This document shows, one piece after another, positions 18,437 through 26,931 of a stretch of 64,000 nt of DNA (position 1 is the first letter of the stretch; each line of letters opens with the position of its first letter). The translations under genes were made by a program, and so were the position numbers. The notes beneath the pieces were generated by a model that was given only the letters and a program-made list of their open reading frames with translations, had not been told where the DNA came from and did no database searches. Source of the DNA: Flagellimonas aequoris. Lineage in GTDB: Bacteria; Bacteroidota; Bacteroidia; Flavobacteriales; Flavobacteriaceae. The DNA lies in assembly GCF_003584165.1 (NCBI RefSeq), contig NZ_QXFJ01000008.1:342000-405999 (forward strand). The letters run 5' to 3'.

Positions 18437-18877
18437 TTATTTTCTAAAAATGTAGCGGGTAATAAAAATACCTTGGCCATCACCTTTACCAGCTTCACTC
18501 TCAACACCGCTTACCACAAATACCAATTCCCATCCGTTGGAAACCATATCATTGATCATGGATGTGATCATGGCATCATTGGCTGCAATGTTCTGGAAAC
18601 GGATACCTCCCAAATTGTAGAAGTTCAACAATTTGGTTTCCTCAAAATTCTTGACACGGATTTCACTCCGGTCCGATTTGTTACGGGTATTGTCATCCTC
18701 GGTCTGTACACTGGTGAATTCCCTATAATCTTTGTCTTCAAGGGCATTGATGATCCTAGATCTACCAAGACCGTTGGGAACAATGGATTCCACGCTGGTG
18801 ATTACTTTGTACTCTTGTGCGTTTGCTCCAAACGCGGCAGCTAGGGTCATCACTGCGATAAAAACGATTTTTTTCAT
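18437..18877 (-). CDS. Secreted protein of unknown function
   Basis: A 146-residue protein with a clear signal peptide (about 1-20, AAFGANAQ cleavage region). The mature part has VESIVPNGLGRSRIINALEDKDYREFTSV and a C-terminal AMITSMINDMVSNGWELVFVVSGV that resembles the small DUF4177-like fold only loosely. I do not recognise the family. A perfect minus-strand TATCTTTG box (plus-strand 18912-18919) lies 35-42 bases before the ATG and is a probable -7 promoter element. It is divergent from rsgA. Confidence 0.7.
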   Translation of the reverse strand: MKKIVFIAVMTLAAAFGANAQEYKVITSVESIVPNGLGRSRIINALEDKDYREFTSVQTEDDNTRNKSDRSEIRVKNFEETKLLNFYNLGGIRFQNIAANDAMITSMINDMVSNGWELVFVVSGVESEAGKGDGQGIFITRYIFRK

Positions 18878-18972
18878 AATAAATAAGTTAATGATTATTG
18901 ATAACTGTTAACAAAGATATACGACGGAAAAGAAGGAATATTGTTTCTTTGTAATGAAAATTTGAACAAATT

Positions 18973-19911
18973 GTGAACGGAACTGTTTATAAATCAACGG
19001 GTAGCTGGTATACGGTAAAATCCACTGATGGTGTGTTTTACGAATGCCGAATCAAGGGGAAGTTCCGAACCCAAGGCATAAAGAGCACCAATCCTGTGGC
19101 CGTGGGGGATCATGTAACGTTTGAATTGGAAAATGTTGGGGATGAAACGGTTGGTGTTATTTCTGAGATTGGTGAACGAAAGAATTATATCATCCGCAAA
19201 TCGGTAAAACTGTCCAAACAGACCCATATCATTGCCTCCAATCTGGACCAGGTCTTTTTGTTGGTCACCTTGAACAACCCCATGACCTTTACCAGTTTTA
19301 TCGACCGTTTTTTGGTCACCGCCGAAGCGTATGACATTCCAGTAATCTTGTTGTTCAATAAGATGGATACCTATTCCGAGGAAGAAAGGGCAGAGGTGGC
19401 CTATCTCGTAGACCTCTATTCGAATATTGGTTATGCCTGCATTCAAATGGAGGCCAAGACCGGTAAGAACGTGGATAAAGTAAAGGAATTGATGATGGGC
19501 AAGACCAGTATGTTTGCGGGACATTCCGGTGTTGGGAAATCTACCTTGGTCAACGCTTTGGAACCAGGATTGCAGTTAAAAACTGCCGAAATATCCGAAC
19601 AGCACCTTCAAGGGCAGCATACCACCACCTTTGCGGAAATGTATGACCTGTCTTTCGATGCGCGGATCATAGATACTCCAGGAATAAAAGGATTTGGTAT
19701 TGTGGATATGGAAAAAGATGAGATTGGCGATTATTTTCCGGAATTCTTTGAGTTGAAATCACAATGCAAGTTCAACAATTGCCTGCATTTGGACGAGCCC
19801 AAATGTGCCGTGAAGGAAGCGTTGGAAAACGAGGAAATCGCATGGAGCCGATATAGAAGTTATGTGCAAATGTTGACGGGAGAGGAAGATAATCCATATA
19901 GGGAACGTTGA
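18973..19911 (+). CDS. rsgA: Ribosome small-subunit-dependent GTPase RsgA
   Basis: A late 30S maturation factor. The 312-residue protein shows an N-terminal OB domain, then a circularly permuted GTPase: the G4 motif NKMD comes before the P-loop GHSGVGKST, followed by DTPGIKGFG (G3). A C-terminal zinc-binding region carries CKFNNCLHLDEPKCAV. The start is a GTG at 18973 (VNGTVYKS), in the right place for the family. It heads a tightly packed run with dtd and a MazG-like gene (TGATG and TAATG overlaps). Confidence 0.95.
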   Translation: MNGTVYKSTGSWYTVKSTDGVFYECRIKGKFRTQGIKSTNPVAVGDHVTFELENVGDETVGVISEIGERKNYIIRKSVKLSKQTHIIASNLDQVFLLVTLNNPMTFTSFIDRFLVTAEAYDIPVILLFNKMDTYSEEERAEVAYLVDLYSNIGYACIQMEAKTGKNVDKVKELMMGKTSMFAGHSGVGKSTLVNALEPGLQLKTAEISEQHLQGQHTTTFAEMYDLSFDARIIDTPGIKGFGIVDMEKDEIGDYFPEFFELKSQCKFNNCLHLDEPKCAVKEALENEEIAWSRYRSYVQMLTGEEDNPYRER

Positions 19912-20363
19912 TGAAGACAGTGATTCAAAGAGTTTCAAAGGCAAGTGTAACCGTAGATGGTCAAGTGGTCTCGTCCATAGAACATGGGCTTTTGGTGTTA
20001 TTGGGTATTGAGGATGCCGATGGTAAAGAGGACATCGATTGGCTATCCCAAAAAATCGTGAACCTTCGCATTTTTAATGATGATGACGGGGTGATGAACC
20101 GTTCTGTGTTGGATACTGGGGGAGACATTATCGTGGTAAGTCAATTTACCCTGCATGCCTTGACCAAAAAAGGCAATCGACCCTCCTATATCAAAGCGTC
20201 CAAACCTGAGGTCGCCATTCCCATGTACGAAAGCTTTGTGCAAAAAATAGAGCAGGATCTTGGCAAAAAAGTGGGCACTGGAATTTTTGGTGCCGATATG
20301 AAAGTGGAATTGTTGAACGATGGCCCGGTAACTATCACCATCGATACAAAAAATAAGGAATAA
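19911..20363 (+). CDS. dtd: D-aminoacyl-tRNA deacylase
   Basis: Removes D-amino acids wrongly charged on tRNA. The 150-residue protein has both DTD hallmarks: VSQFTLHA (active-site SQFTL) and the C-terminal NDGPVTITID (NxGPVT). The ATG at 19911 shares its A with the rsgA TGA stop, so the two are translationally coupled; an in-frame TTG one codon earlier is less likely. Confidence 0.95.
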   Translation: MKTVIQRVSKASVTVDGQVVSSIEHGLLVLLGIEDADGKEDIDWLSQKIVNLRIFNDDDGVMNRSVLDTGGDIIVVSQFTLHALTKKGNRPSYIKASKPEVAIPMYESFVQKIEQDLGKKVGTGIFGADMKVELLNDGPVTITIDTKNKE

Positions 20364-20689
20364 TGGATATTGCAAACGCACAACTCGCAGTCGACGAATG
20401 GATAAAGAACCACGGGGTTCGCTATTTTAACGAACTTACCAATATGGCCCAGCTTACCGAAGAAGTAGGGGAAGTGGCCCGTATCATCGCTAGGCGGTAT
20501 GGTGAGCAAAGCGAAAAGGAATCGGATAAGGCCAAGGACCTTGGTGAGGAATTGGCCGATGTGGTCTTTGTGGTCCTATGTCTGGCCAATCAAACGGGGA
20601 TCGACCTGCAAGCTGCCTTCGACAAAAAATTGGATTTGAAGACCAAACGGGATCACGACCGTCATCAGAATAACAAAAAGCTCAAATAA
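20363..20689 (+). CDS. MazG-like nucleotide pyrophosphohydrolase
   Basis: A 108-residue all-alpha NTP pyrophosphatase. The metal-binding motifs EEVGEVAR (about 32-39) and LGEELADVVFVV (about 60-71) give the EExxE-12-28-ExxD pattern of the MazG/iMazG superfamily. Such enzymes hydrolyse non-canonical or excess (d)NTPs; the substrate here is unknown. It overlaps the dtd stop by one base. Confidence 0.88.
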   Translation: MDIANAQLAVDEWIKNHGVRYFNELTNMAQLTEEVGEVARIIARRYGEQSEKESDKAKDLGEELADVVFVVLCLANQTGIDLQAAFDKKLDLKTKRDHDRHQNNKKLK

Positions 20690-20692
20690 AGT

Positions 20693-20710
20693 TATCCCCT
20701 TAAGGGGATA
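20693..20710. repeat. Perfect 18-base palindrome between mazG-like gene and aroA
   Basis: TATCCCCTTAAGGGGATA is a perfect inverted repeat four bases after the MazG-like stop. Six Ts occur at 20721-20726, ten bases after the stem, too far for a standard intrinsic terminator. It could be a weak terminator, a processing hairpin or a dyad operator for aroA. Confidence 0.5.
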
Positions 20711-20731
20711 GTAGGGCTGTTTTTTCTAGTT

Positions 20732-21988
20732 TTGGAGTTCCATTCAAACCCAAGAAAATTGAGACTTCAGCTTTCCATACCATCAAATAAAAACATTCAA
20801 AAGGCAATACAGATCACGGGCTCCAAAAGTGAGACCAATCGCTCTTTATTGCTTCAGGCCCTTTTTCCGAATATCAAGATCGAAAACCTTTCCAATTCCG
20901 ATGATGGTGAGGTGATGCAAGAAGGATTGTTGGTGTCAAACGGTGAGGTGGATATCCACCATGCCGGTACAGCCATGCGTTTTTTAACGGCTTATTTTGC
21001 TTCCCAAGCTGGCAAAGAAGTAGTCCTTACCGGTTCATCCAGAATGCAGGAAAGACCTATCAAGGTTTTGGTAGAGGCCCTTCTGGCCTTGGGTGCCGAT
21101 ATTGAATATGTAAAAAATGAAGGCTATCCTCCCTTGAAGATCACTGGGAAGAAGTTGGAGCAATCCCAAGTGTCCCTTCCTGCCAATATCAGCAGTCAAT
21201 ATATTTCTGCTTTGCTATTGATTGCGCCTAGCTTGAAGAACGGTCTGGAATTGGAACTAGTGGGTAAGATTACCTCCATACCTTACATTAAAATGACATT
21301 GGCACTCTTGGAACAAATTGGGGTACAAACCCACTTTGAAGGAAACCGGATAAAAGTGGAACCAAAAAGTATGGTGGAAGACACCACTTTAGTGGTGGAA
21401 TCGGATTGGAGTTCGGCCAGTTATTTTTACAGTATTGTGGCCATGTGCGAAGTGGGAACCAAGATCCAGCTTTCATCTTACAAGCAAAACTCGTTGCAGG
21501 GCGATAGCGTTTTGTCCAAAATATATCAGGATTTTAGAGTGGAAACCCAATTTGGAGAGAACACCATTATCCTTTCAAAAGTCAGTGGAGACATACCGAA
21601 TACGGTGGATTACGATCTTTCCAATGCCCCTGACATTGCGCAGACCATTGCGGTGACCTGTTTGGGATTGGGCATGGGATGTCATTTAACAGGCCTTCAT
21701 ACCCTTCCGATCAAAGAGACTGACCGTTTGGCGGCACTGCAAACGGAACTTTCAAAGTTTGGTGCACGTGTTGAGATTGATTCCGCAAGTTTAACATTAC
21801 AACCCACATTCAATTTAAACTTGGGCGTTGCCATCGACACCTATAATGATCACAGAATGGCCATGGCCTTTGGTCCGCTTGCCATGAGAACAGATTTGAT
21901 TGTAAACGATGCCGGAGTGGTTTCCAAGTCCTATCCCGATTTTTGGAAAGACCTCAAAACCCTTGGATTCGGTGTCCAGGAAATGTAA
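20732..21988 (+). CDS. aroA: 3-phosphoshikimate 1-carboxyvinyltransferase (EPSP synthase)
   Basis: Makes EPSP from shikimate-3-phosphate and PEP, upstream of chorismate and so of the Phe/Tyr operon at 13.6 kb. The 418-residue protein shows GSKSETNRSLLLQA (substrate-binding Lys, Arg), HHAGTAMRF, SGRMQERPI-like SRMQERPI and the C-terminal TYNDHRMAMAFGPLA. It is of the divergent Bacteroidota type and shorter than E. coli AroA (427). The start is uncertain: TTG at 20732 gives the full length; a TTG at 20759 would drop nine residues and still precede the conserved core. Confidence 0.93.
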   Translation: MEFHSNPRKLRLQLSIPSNKNIQKAIQITGSKSETNRSLLLQALFPNIKIENLSNSDDGEVMQEGLLVSNGEVDIHHAGTAMRFLTAYFASQAGKEVVLTGSSRMQERPIKVLVEALLALGADIEYVKNEGYPPLKITGKKLEQSQVSLPANISSQYISALLLIAPSLKNGLELELVGKITSIPYIKMTLALLEQIGVQTHFEGNRIKVEPKSMVEDTTLVVESDWSSASYFYSIVAMCEVGTKIQLSSYKQNSLQGDSVLSKIYQDFRVETQFGENTIILSKVSGDIPNTVDYDLSNAPDIAQTIAVTCLGLGMGCHLTGLHTLPIKETDRLAALQTELSKFGARVEIDSASLTLQPTFNLNLGVAIDTYNDHRMAMAFGPLAMRTDLIVNDAGVVSKSYPDFWKDLKTLGFGVQEM

Positions 21989-22011
21989 GGGTCATTTAAT
22001 CACGGATTTAC

Positions 22012-22043
22012 TTGACATCCCCTATCGCGAGGTTGTATATTTG
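22012..22043 (+). promoter_or_regulatory. Promoter of queA
   Basis: TTGACA (22012-22017) and TATATTTG (22036-22043) are spaced by 18 bases. The second matches the Bacteroidota -7 consensus TAnnTTTG at every fixed position. Transcription would begin near 22050, giving a leader of about 26 bases with no riboswitch-sized structure. Confidence 0.7.
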
Positions 22044-22075
22044 CCCCTCTTTTAAAAAATCCAAATAAAGCATAA

Positions 22076-23125
22076 ATGAAATTATCAAACTTCAATTTTG
22101 AATTGCCTAAGGAACTATTGGCCGAATATCCTGCAGAAAACAGGGACGAATCCAAACTAATGGTGATCCACAGGGATTCTGGAAAAATTGAGCATAAAAT
22201 GTTCAAGGACCTTATCGATTATTTTGATGAAGGGGATGTAATGGTCCTGAACAATACCAAGGTGTTTCCAGCGCGTTTGTACGGTAACAAGGAAAAAACC
22301 GGGGCACGTATCGAAGTTTTCTTGTTGCGTGAATTGAACCAAGAGCAACGTCTATGGGACGTTTTGGTAGACCCGGCCCGTAAGATCCGTATCGGGAACA
22401 AATTGTATTTTGGGGATGATGAGAGTTTGGTGGCCGAGGTAATCGATAATACCACATCAAGAGGTAGGACCCTTCGTTTTCTTTATGATGGCTCCTATAC
22501 CGACTTTAGAAGAAAACTAAGGGAACTGGGTGAAACACCACTTCCTAAGTACATCAAAAGGGATGTTACCCCAGATGACGAAGAGCGTTATCAGACCATT
22601 TATGCAAAGCATGAAGGTGCAGTGGCTGCCCCAACGGCAGGACTTCACTTCTCCAAGCACCTGTTGAAGCGTTTGGAAATCAAGGGAATCGATTTTGCCG
22701 AGGTGACCTTGCACGTAGGATTGGGTACTTTCAATCCGGTAGAAGTGGAAGATTTGTCCAAGCACAAAATGGACAGCGAGGAATTGGTGATTGATGAAAA
22801 GGCTACGGAAGTGGTCAACAAGGCCAAGGCCAAGAAAAAGAAAGTCTGTGCCGTAGGTACTACTGTGATGCGTGGATTGGAAAGTGCCGTTTCTTCGGAA
22901 CAAACCCTGAACACTTTTGAGGGTTGGACCAACAAGTTCATTTTTCCTCCCTACGATTTTAGCATCGCCAACTGCATGATCACCAATTTCCACTTGCCCA
23001 AATCAACGTTGTTGATGATGGTATCTGCCTTTGCTGGTCATGACTTAATCAAAAAAGCATACAAACAGGCCATTTTGGAGGGGTATCGTTTTTACTCCTA
23101 CGGAGATGCCATGTTGATTCTTTAA
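22076..23125 (+). CDS. queA: tRNA preQ1(34) S-adenosylmethionine ribosyltransferase-isomerase
   Basis: Builds epoxyqueuosine at tRNA position 34. The 349-residue length is typical. The N-terminal [24 protein letters not shown] and the central [23 protein letters not shown] region, plus [20 protein letters not shown] near the C-terminus, are characteristic. It appears to be a single-gene unit, with its own promoter and a terminator at 23145-23180. Confidence 0.96.
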   Translation: MKLSNFNFELPKELLAEYPAENRDESKLMVIHRDSGKIEHKMFKDLIDYFDEGDVMVLNNTKVFPARLYGNKEKTGARIEVFLLRELNQEQRLWDVLVDPARKIRIGNKLYFGDDESLVAEVIDNTTSRGRTLRFLYDGSYTDFRRKLRELGETPLPKYIKRDVTPDDEERYQTIYAKHEGAVAAPTAGLHFSKHLLKRLEIKGIDFAEVTLHVGLGTFNPVEVEDLSKHKMDSEELVIDEKATEVVNKAKAKKKKVCAVGTTVMRGLESAVSSEQTLNTFEGWTNKFIFPPYDFSIANCMITNFHLPKSTLLMMVSAFAGHDLIKKAYKQAILEGYRFYSYGDAMLIL

Positions 23126-23144
23126 TAGAACTCTTTTACCGATT

Positions 23145-23181
23145 AAAAATCCCGTTCGGTTAAGGACCAGCGGGATTTTTT
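23145..23181 (+). terminator. Intrinsic terminator after queA
   Basis: AAAAATCCCG (23145-23154) and CGGGATTTTT (23171-23180) form a perfect ten-base stem with a 16-base loop and end in Ts. It lies 18 bases before the rlmN GTG start. Confidence 0.85.
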
Positions 23182-23198
23182 CTTGATTATCTTTAAGT

Positions 23199-24239
23199 GT
23201 GGAAACCAAAAAAAAGGACATACGGGCACTGACCAAGGATCAACTCCGCAATTTTTTTGTGGAGCAGGGCGATAAGGCTTTTCGTGGTAACCAAGTCTAC
23301 GAATGGCTATGGCAAAAGTCTGCCCATTCCTTTGATGCGATGACCAATGTTTCCAAGGAAACCCGACAAATGCTGGAAGACCATTTTGTAATCAATCACA
23401 TTCGGGTGGATCAGATGCAGCGCAGTTCGGATGGCACGATCAAAAATGCGGTTCGTTTGCACGATGGATTGGTGGTGGAGTCCGTTTTAATTCCTACAGA
23501 AACCCGCACCACGGCCTGTGTTTCCAGTCAAGTGGGGTGTAGTTTGGATTGTAGGTTCTGTGCCACGGCACGCATGAAGCGGATGCGAAACCTCAATGCG
23601 GATGAGATTTATGATCAGGTGGTGGCCATCGACAATGAAAGCCGACTCTATCACGACCGCCCGTTGAGCAACATTGTTTTCATGGGCATGGGAGAACCTT
23701 TGATGAACTACAATAATGTATTGAAGGCCATTGAAATGATAACCTCTCCCGAAGGTTTGGGCATGTCTCCCAAGCGAATTACGGTATCCACCTCCGGGGT
23801 TCCCAAAATGATCAAAAAGATGGCCGATGAAGAGGTGAAGTTTGGATTGGCGGTTTCATTGCATTCCGCCATTGACGAGGTACGGACATCAATCATGCCG
23901 TTTAATGCCAATTTTCCCTTGAAGGATTTAAGGGAGGCTTTGGAATATTGGTACAGCAAGACCAAAAATCGCATCACCTATGAATATGTGGTTTGGAAAG
24001 GCATCAACGATACCCAAGAAGCTGTGGATGCCTTGGTCAAGTTTTGCAAATTTGCACCGTCCAAGGTCAATTTAATTGAATACAATCCTATAGACGATGG
24101 TGAGTTTCAACAAGCCTCGGAAGCTGCCGTGACCATGTACCAGAACACTTTGGAAAGAAATGGCATTACGGTTACCGTTCGTAGATCAAGGGGTAAGGAT
24201 ATAGACGCTGCCTGTGGACAATTGGCGAATAAACAGTAA
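23199..24239 (+). CDS. rlmN: 23S rRNA/tRNA adenine-C2 methyltransferase RlmN
   Basis: A radical-SAM enzyme that methylates A2503 of 23S rRNA and A37 of tRNAs. The [4Fe-4S] motif CSLDCRFC fits CxxxCxxC, and MGMGEPLMNYNNV and the C-terminal VRRSRGKDIDAACGQL (second methyl-carrying Cys) are present in the 346-residue protein. The start is GTG at 23199 (VETKKKDIRALTKDQL), the only one that keeps the conserved N-terminus. Confidence 0.96.
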   Translation: METKKKDIRALTKDQLRNFFVEQGDKAFRGNQVYEWLWQKSAHSFDAMTNVSKETRQMLEDHFVINHIRVDQMQRSSDGTIKNAVRLHDGLVVESVLIPTETRTTACVSSQVGCSLDCRFCATARMKRMRNLNADEIYDQVVAIDNESRLYHDRPLSNIVFMGMGEPLMNYNNVLKAIEMITSPEGLGMSPKRITVSTSGVPKMIKKMADEEVKFGLAVSLHSAIDEVRTSIMPFNANFPLKDLREALEYWYSKTKNRITYEYVVWKGINDTQEAVDALVKFCKFAPSKVNLIEYNPIDDGEFQQASEAAVTMYQNTLERNGITVTVRRSRGKDIDAACGQLANKQ

Positions 24240-24247
24240 TCAATGTA

Positions 24248-24280
24248 CAATGGTCAATTAACAATTATCAATTGACATTG
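24248..24280. repeat. Imperfect inverted repeat in a 205-base gap
   Basis: CAATGGTCAATT (24248-24259) faces AATTGACATTG (24270-24280), an inverted repeat with one bulged base. The rest of the 24240-24444 gap is A/T/C-rich with short repeats (AACCCTTCATCTTTAACC and similar) and no reading frame. Such AATTAACAATT-type sequences are common intergenic debris in Flavobacteriia. A terminator function is possible but there is no T tract. Confidence 0.5.
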
Positions 24281-24444
24281 CCTTTAACCCTTCATCTTTA
24301 ACCTTTTCTCCTTCACCCTTACCCAACATCAACCCCAATCATCGATACTTTTAGACCTCTGTCTTAAAACTTAAAACTTCCTACTTCATACTGTTTCATT
24401 TTCTTTATTTTTAGGCTTTCAAAACCAAACGCCAAACCAGACCG

Positions 24445-25419
24445 TTGAAGATAGTTTCACAGATAAGGGAGCCCATTGATCATGAGATGGAACTTTTTGA
24501 GGAGAAATTCCACAAATCCATGTCGTCCAAGGTGGCCTTGTTCAATAGGATCACCTATTATATTGTGAACAGGAAGGGAAAGCAAATGCGTCCTATGTTC
24601 GTGTTCCTTACCGCCAAGTTGCTCAATGGGGAGGTCAATGAGCGTACCTATACCGGTGCATCCATCATCGAGTTGATCCATACGGCCAGTTTGGTACATG
24701 ATGATGTGGTGGACGACAGCAACAAGCGAAGAGGTTTCTTTTCCATCAATGCGCTATGGAAAAACAAGATTGCTGTTCTAGTGGGCGATTTTCTTTTCTC
24801 GAAAGGACTTTTGGTCTCGCTGGAGAACAAGGATTACGATTTGCTCCATATCATTTCCAACGCGGTTAGGGATATGAGTGAGGGTGAACTGCTCCAAATC
24901 GAAAAGGCCAGGTTATTGGATATCACTGAGGAGGTCTATTATGATATCATCCGACAAAAAACAGCCACTTTGATCGCTGCCTGTTGCAGTATGGGGGCGT
25001 GTTCGGTAAGACCTGATTCCGAAGAAGTGGAAACCTTTAGAAAGTTTGGCGAGCTCTGCGGTATGGCCTTCCAGATCAAGGATGATCTTTTTGATTACGG
25101 AGCAGAAAAGATTGGCAAACCTACAGGTATCGATATCAAGGAGCAGAAAATGACGCTTCCCTTGATCTATGCCCTCAACCAAAGTGACCCCGATAAGAAA
25201 AAATGGTTGATCAATTCCATCAAAAATCACAATAAGAACAAGAAAAGGGTCAAAGAGGTCATAGACTACGTAAAGCAAAAAGGAGGCTTGGAATACGCGG
25301 TGACCAAAATGTTGGAGTTTAAGGATGAAGCCTTGGCCATTTTGGACAATTACCCGGATTCCGAATATAAAAGCTCCCTTACCTTGATGGTCAACTATGT
25401 GGTAGATCGTAAAAAATGA
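24445..25419 (+). CDS. Polyprenyl synthetase (trans-isoprenyl diphosphate synthase)
   Basis: A 324-residue trans-prenyltransferase that elongates isoprenoid diphosphates, probably to the menaquinone side chain. The first Asp-rich motif is HDDVVDDSNKRRG and the second is KDDLFDYGAEKIGKPTGID, both complete. Chain length (for example octaprenyl or heptaprenyl) cannot be read from this. The start is TTG at 24445 (KIVSQIREPI follows), as expected from family alignment memory. Confidence 0.92.
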   Translation: MKIVSQIREPIDHEMELFEEKFHKSMSSKVALFNRITYYIVNRKGKQMRPMFVFLTAKLLNGEVNERTYTGASIIELIHTASLVHDDVVDDSNKRRGFFSINALWKNKIAVLVGDFLFSKGLLVSLENKDYDLLHIISNAVRDMSEGELLQIEKARLLDITEEVYYDIIRQKTATLIAACCSMGACSVRPDSEEVETFRKFGELCGMAFQIKDDLFDYGAEKIGKPTGIDIKEQKMTLPLIYALNQSDPDKKKWLINSIKNHNKNKKRVKEVIDYVKQKGGLEYAVTKMLEFKDEALAILDNYPDSEYKSSLTLMVNYVVDRKK

Positions 25420-25467
25420 TTTTTAATCATTTGATAATCAATTTTTTGTAAAAAAATTTAAATTCCA

Positions 25468-25496
25468 GGCAACTTTGCTTGATTTCTTTCCGTCTA
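25468..25496 (+). promoter_or_regulatory. Candidate ECF-sigma-type promoter upstream of the sigma factor gene
   Basis: GGCAACTTT (25468-25476) and CGTCTA (25491-25496) resemble the GGAAC...CGTC pair recognised by ECF sigma factors, with about 14-16 bases between. The same region can also be read as a housekeeping promoter: TTTG at 25445-25448 and CAACTTTG at 25470-25477 with 21-base spacing. Both readings give a start just upstream of the TTG codon at 25527. Autoregulation by the encoded sigma factor is inference. Confidence 0.5.
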
Positions 25497-25526
25497 TCTA
25501 GATAGAAACACTATTGAAACCAGACT

Positions 25527-26096
25527 TTGAAGATTATATCCTTATATAACAACGAAAACCAATGGATCAAAAAATCGATCAAGGGTGATCCACAGGCCCA
25601 AAGGTTGTTGTATGAGCGGTATGCTCCAAAAATGTTGAGTGTTTGCCGGCAGTACATCAAGGACCTTCATTTTGCAGAGGATGTGATGATCAATGGATTC
25701 ATTAAGGTTTTCCAAAACTTGGAAGGTTTTAAAAACTTGGGAAGTTTTGAAGGTTGGATCAGGACGATCATGGTGCGAGAAAGCATCAACCATCTCCGAA
25801 AAAAACAATTTGTGGTCTATGATGATGAGATGTTCGATACCCAACTTGGCGAGTCCAACCATGACAGCGGATTGTTGGATGTGGAATATGTGCAGCATTT
25901 GATCGATGCATTACCGGAGGGCTATAAAACCGTATTTCTGCTCCATGCCATTGAAGGGTATGGACACCAAGAGATTGCCGAAATGCTTGAGATTTCGGAA
26001 GGAACTTCAAAATCGCAACTGTTCAAGGCCAGAAAGATGCTTCAAGAAAATTTGACTTTAAAGGGAATGTCGCCCAAATCAAGATCGGGCAAATAA
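25527..26096 (+). CDS. ECF RNA polymerase sigma factor
   Basis: A 189-residue sigma-70 family protein. Region 2 (about 20-95) includes LLYERYAPKMLSVCRQYI, AEDVMINGFIKVFQNL and GSFEGWIRTIMVRE; region 4 (about 125-175) includes LPEGYKTVFLLHAIEGYGHQEIAEML and EGTSKSQLFKARKML. Region 3 is absent, as in ECF sigmas. The start is TTG (KIISLYNNENQ). The next gene, 11 bases downstream, encodes a single-pass membrane protein that may be its anti-sigma factor. Confidence 0.93.
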   Translation: MKIISLYNNENQWIKKSIKGDPQAQRLLYERYAPKMLSVCRQYIKDLHFAEDVMINGFIKVFQNLEGFKNLGSFEGWIRTIMVRESINHLRKKQFVVYDDEMFDTQLGESNHDSGLLDVEYVQHLIDALPEGYKTVFLLHAIEGYGHQEIAEMLEISEGTSKSQLFKARKMLQENLTLKGMSPKSRSGK

Positions 26097-26107
26097 AAGA
26101 AAGGGAT

Positions 26108-26842
26108 ATGGATAAACTGGAAAAACATATCAAGGATACGTTGGAGGAACGCACTATGACCCCTTCACCGGGAGCATGGGAAAAGATTGCGGGGCAGATT
26201 TCCATTCAACCTAAAAAGAAAGGGAGAAAGTGGTATCCGCTTGCCATTGCGGCCAGTTTTGTTGGCATTTTATTGGTTTCCATACTGTTTTTTACCTCGG
26301 AACCAAACAAGGAAGCACAAATTCAAGTAGTGGAAGAAAACCCCGGGAAAACTGAAGTAAACTATGATGTTGAGACTCGACCCAATGAGTTGATCCAAAA
26401 GGAACAGCTGAATGTTGGGGAAGTGGTTGCGAAATCGGAACCAGAACCAATCCTTCCAGAAAGTCGGAAAGAACAAGTGGAACTACCGAAATCTGAATCT
26501 GTTTTGGCGCAACAGGAAACCAAACTTCCTGTTGAAGATGAACGAATCAAAAAATCGGAGGGGCTCATTTTTCAAAAGGTGGAAGAGGTAGTGGCCCAAG
26601 TAGAAGTCATGGAGTCGTTACAAAATAATGTCAGTGATGCCGAGGTGGATTCGCTGCTTCGAGCCGCGCAAAAACAAATATTGACAGATAAGCTGTTCAC
26701 CCAAAGTGGTTCTGTGGATGCCATGGGCCTGTTGGCAGAAGTGGAAGACGAACTTGACGAAACGTTTCGAAACCAAATATTCGATGCACTCAAAGATGGC
26801 TACCTAAAATTACGTACTGCGGTGGCCGACCGGAACAATTAA
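26108..26842 (+). CDS. Single-pass membrane protein, possible anti-sigma factor
   Basis: A 244-residue protein with a short cytoplasmic N-terminus (1-37, including the PSPGAWEKIAGQI segment seen before the membrane helix in many Bacteroidota anti-sigma-like proteins), one transmembrane helix (about 40-61, WYPLAIAASFVGILLVSILFF) and a long acidic, low-complexity periplasmic part rich in Glu, Val and Pro. The order sigma gene, then membrane protein, suggests control of the sigma factor, but no canonical zinc anti-sigma motif (HxxxCxxC) is present. Function is therefore tentative. Confidence 0.75.
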   Translation: MDKLEKHIKDTLEERTMTPSPGAWEKIAGQISIQPKKKGRKWYPLAIAASFVGILLVSILFFTSEPNKEAQIQVVEENPGKTEVNYDVETRPNELIQKEQLNVGEVVAKSEPEPILPESRKEQVELPKSESVLAQQETKLPVEDERIKKSEGLIFQKVEEVVAQVEVMESLQNNVSDAEVDSLLRAAQKQILTDKLFTQSGSVDAMGLLAEVEDELDETFRNQIFDALKDGYLKLRTAVADRNN

Positions 26843-26877
26843 AATTATTCATCAATCAACAAAGATTTTCCTGGTTT

Positions 26878-26901
26878 CCTGCCCAACATCCGTTGGGCAG
26901 G
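26878..26901 (+). promoter_or_regulatory. Strong hairpin in the leader of the outer-membrane protein gene
   Basis: CCTGCCCAAC (26878-26887) and GTTGGGCAGG (26892-26901) form a perfect ten-base stem with an ATCC loop. No T tract follows, so it is not a terminator. It lies between the membrane-protein gene and the ATG at 26932, where it could shield or protect the mRNA or uncouple expression of the third operon gene. Confidence 0.6.
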
Positions 26902-26931
26902 GAGTGGGAATCTATAATCCAAAAAACAATC

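Noticed and set aside
18395..18844. 149-codon plus-strand frame opposite the secreted unknown protein
   Set aside because: The minus-strand frame has a signal peptide, a promoter box and a terminator; this one begins within the terminator hairpin.
21989..22075. PreQ1 riboswitch before queA
   Set aside because: The leader from the predicted start is about 26 bases, too short, and no H-type pseudoknot pattern is visible.
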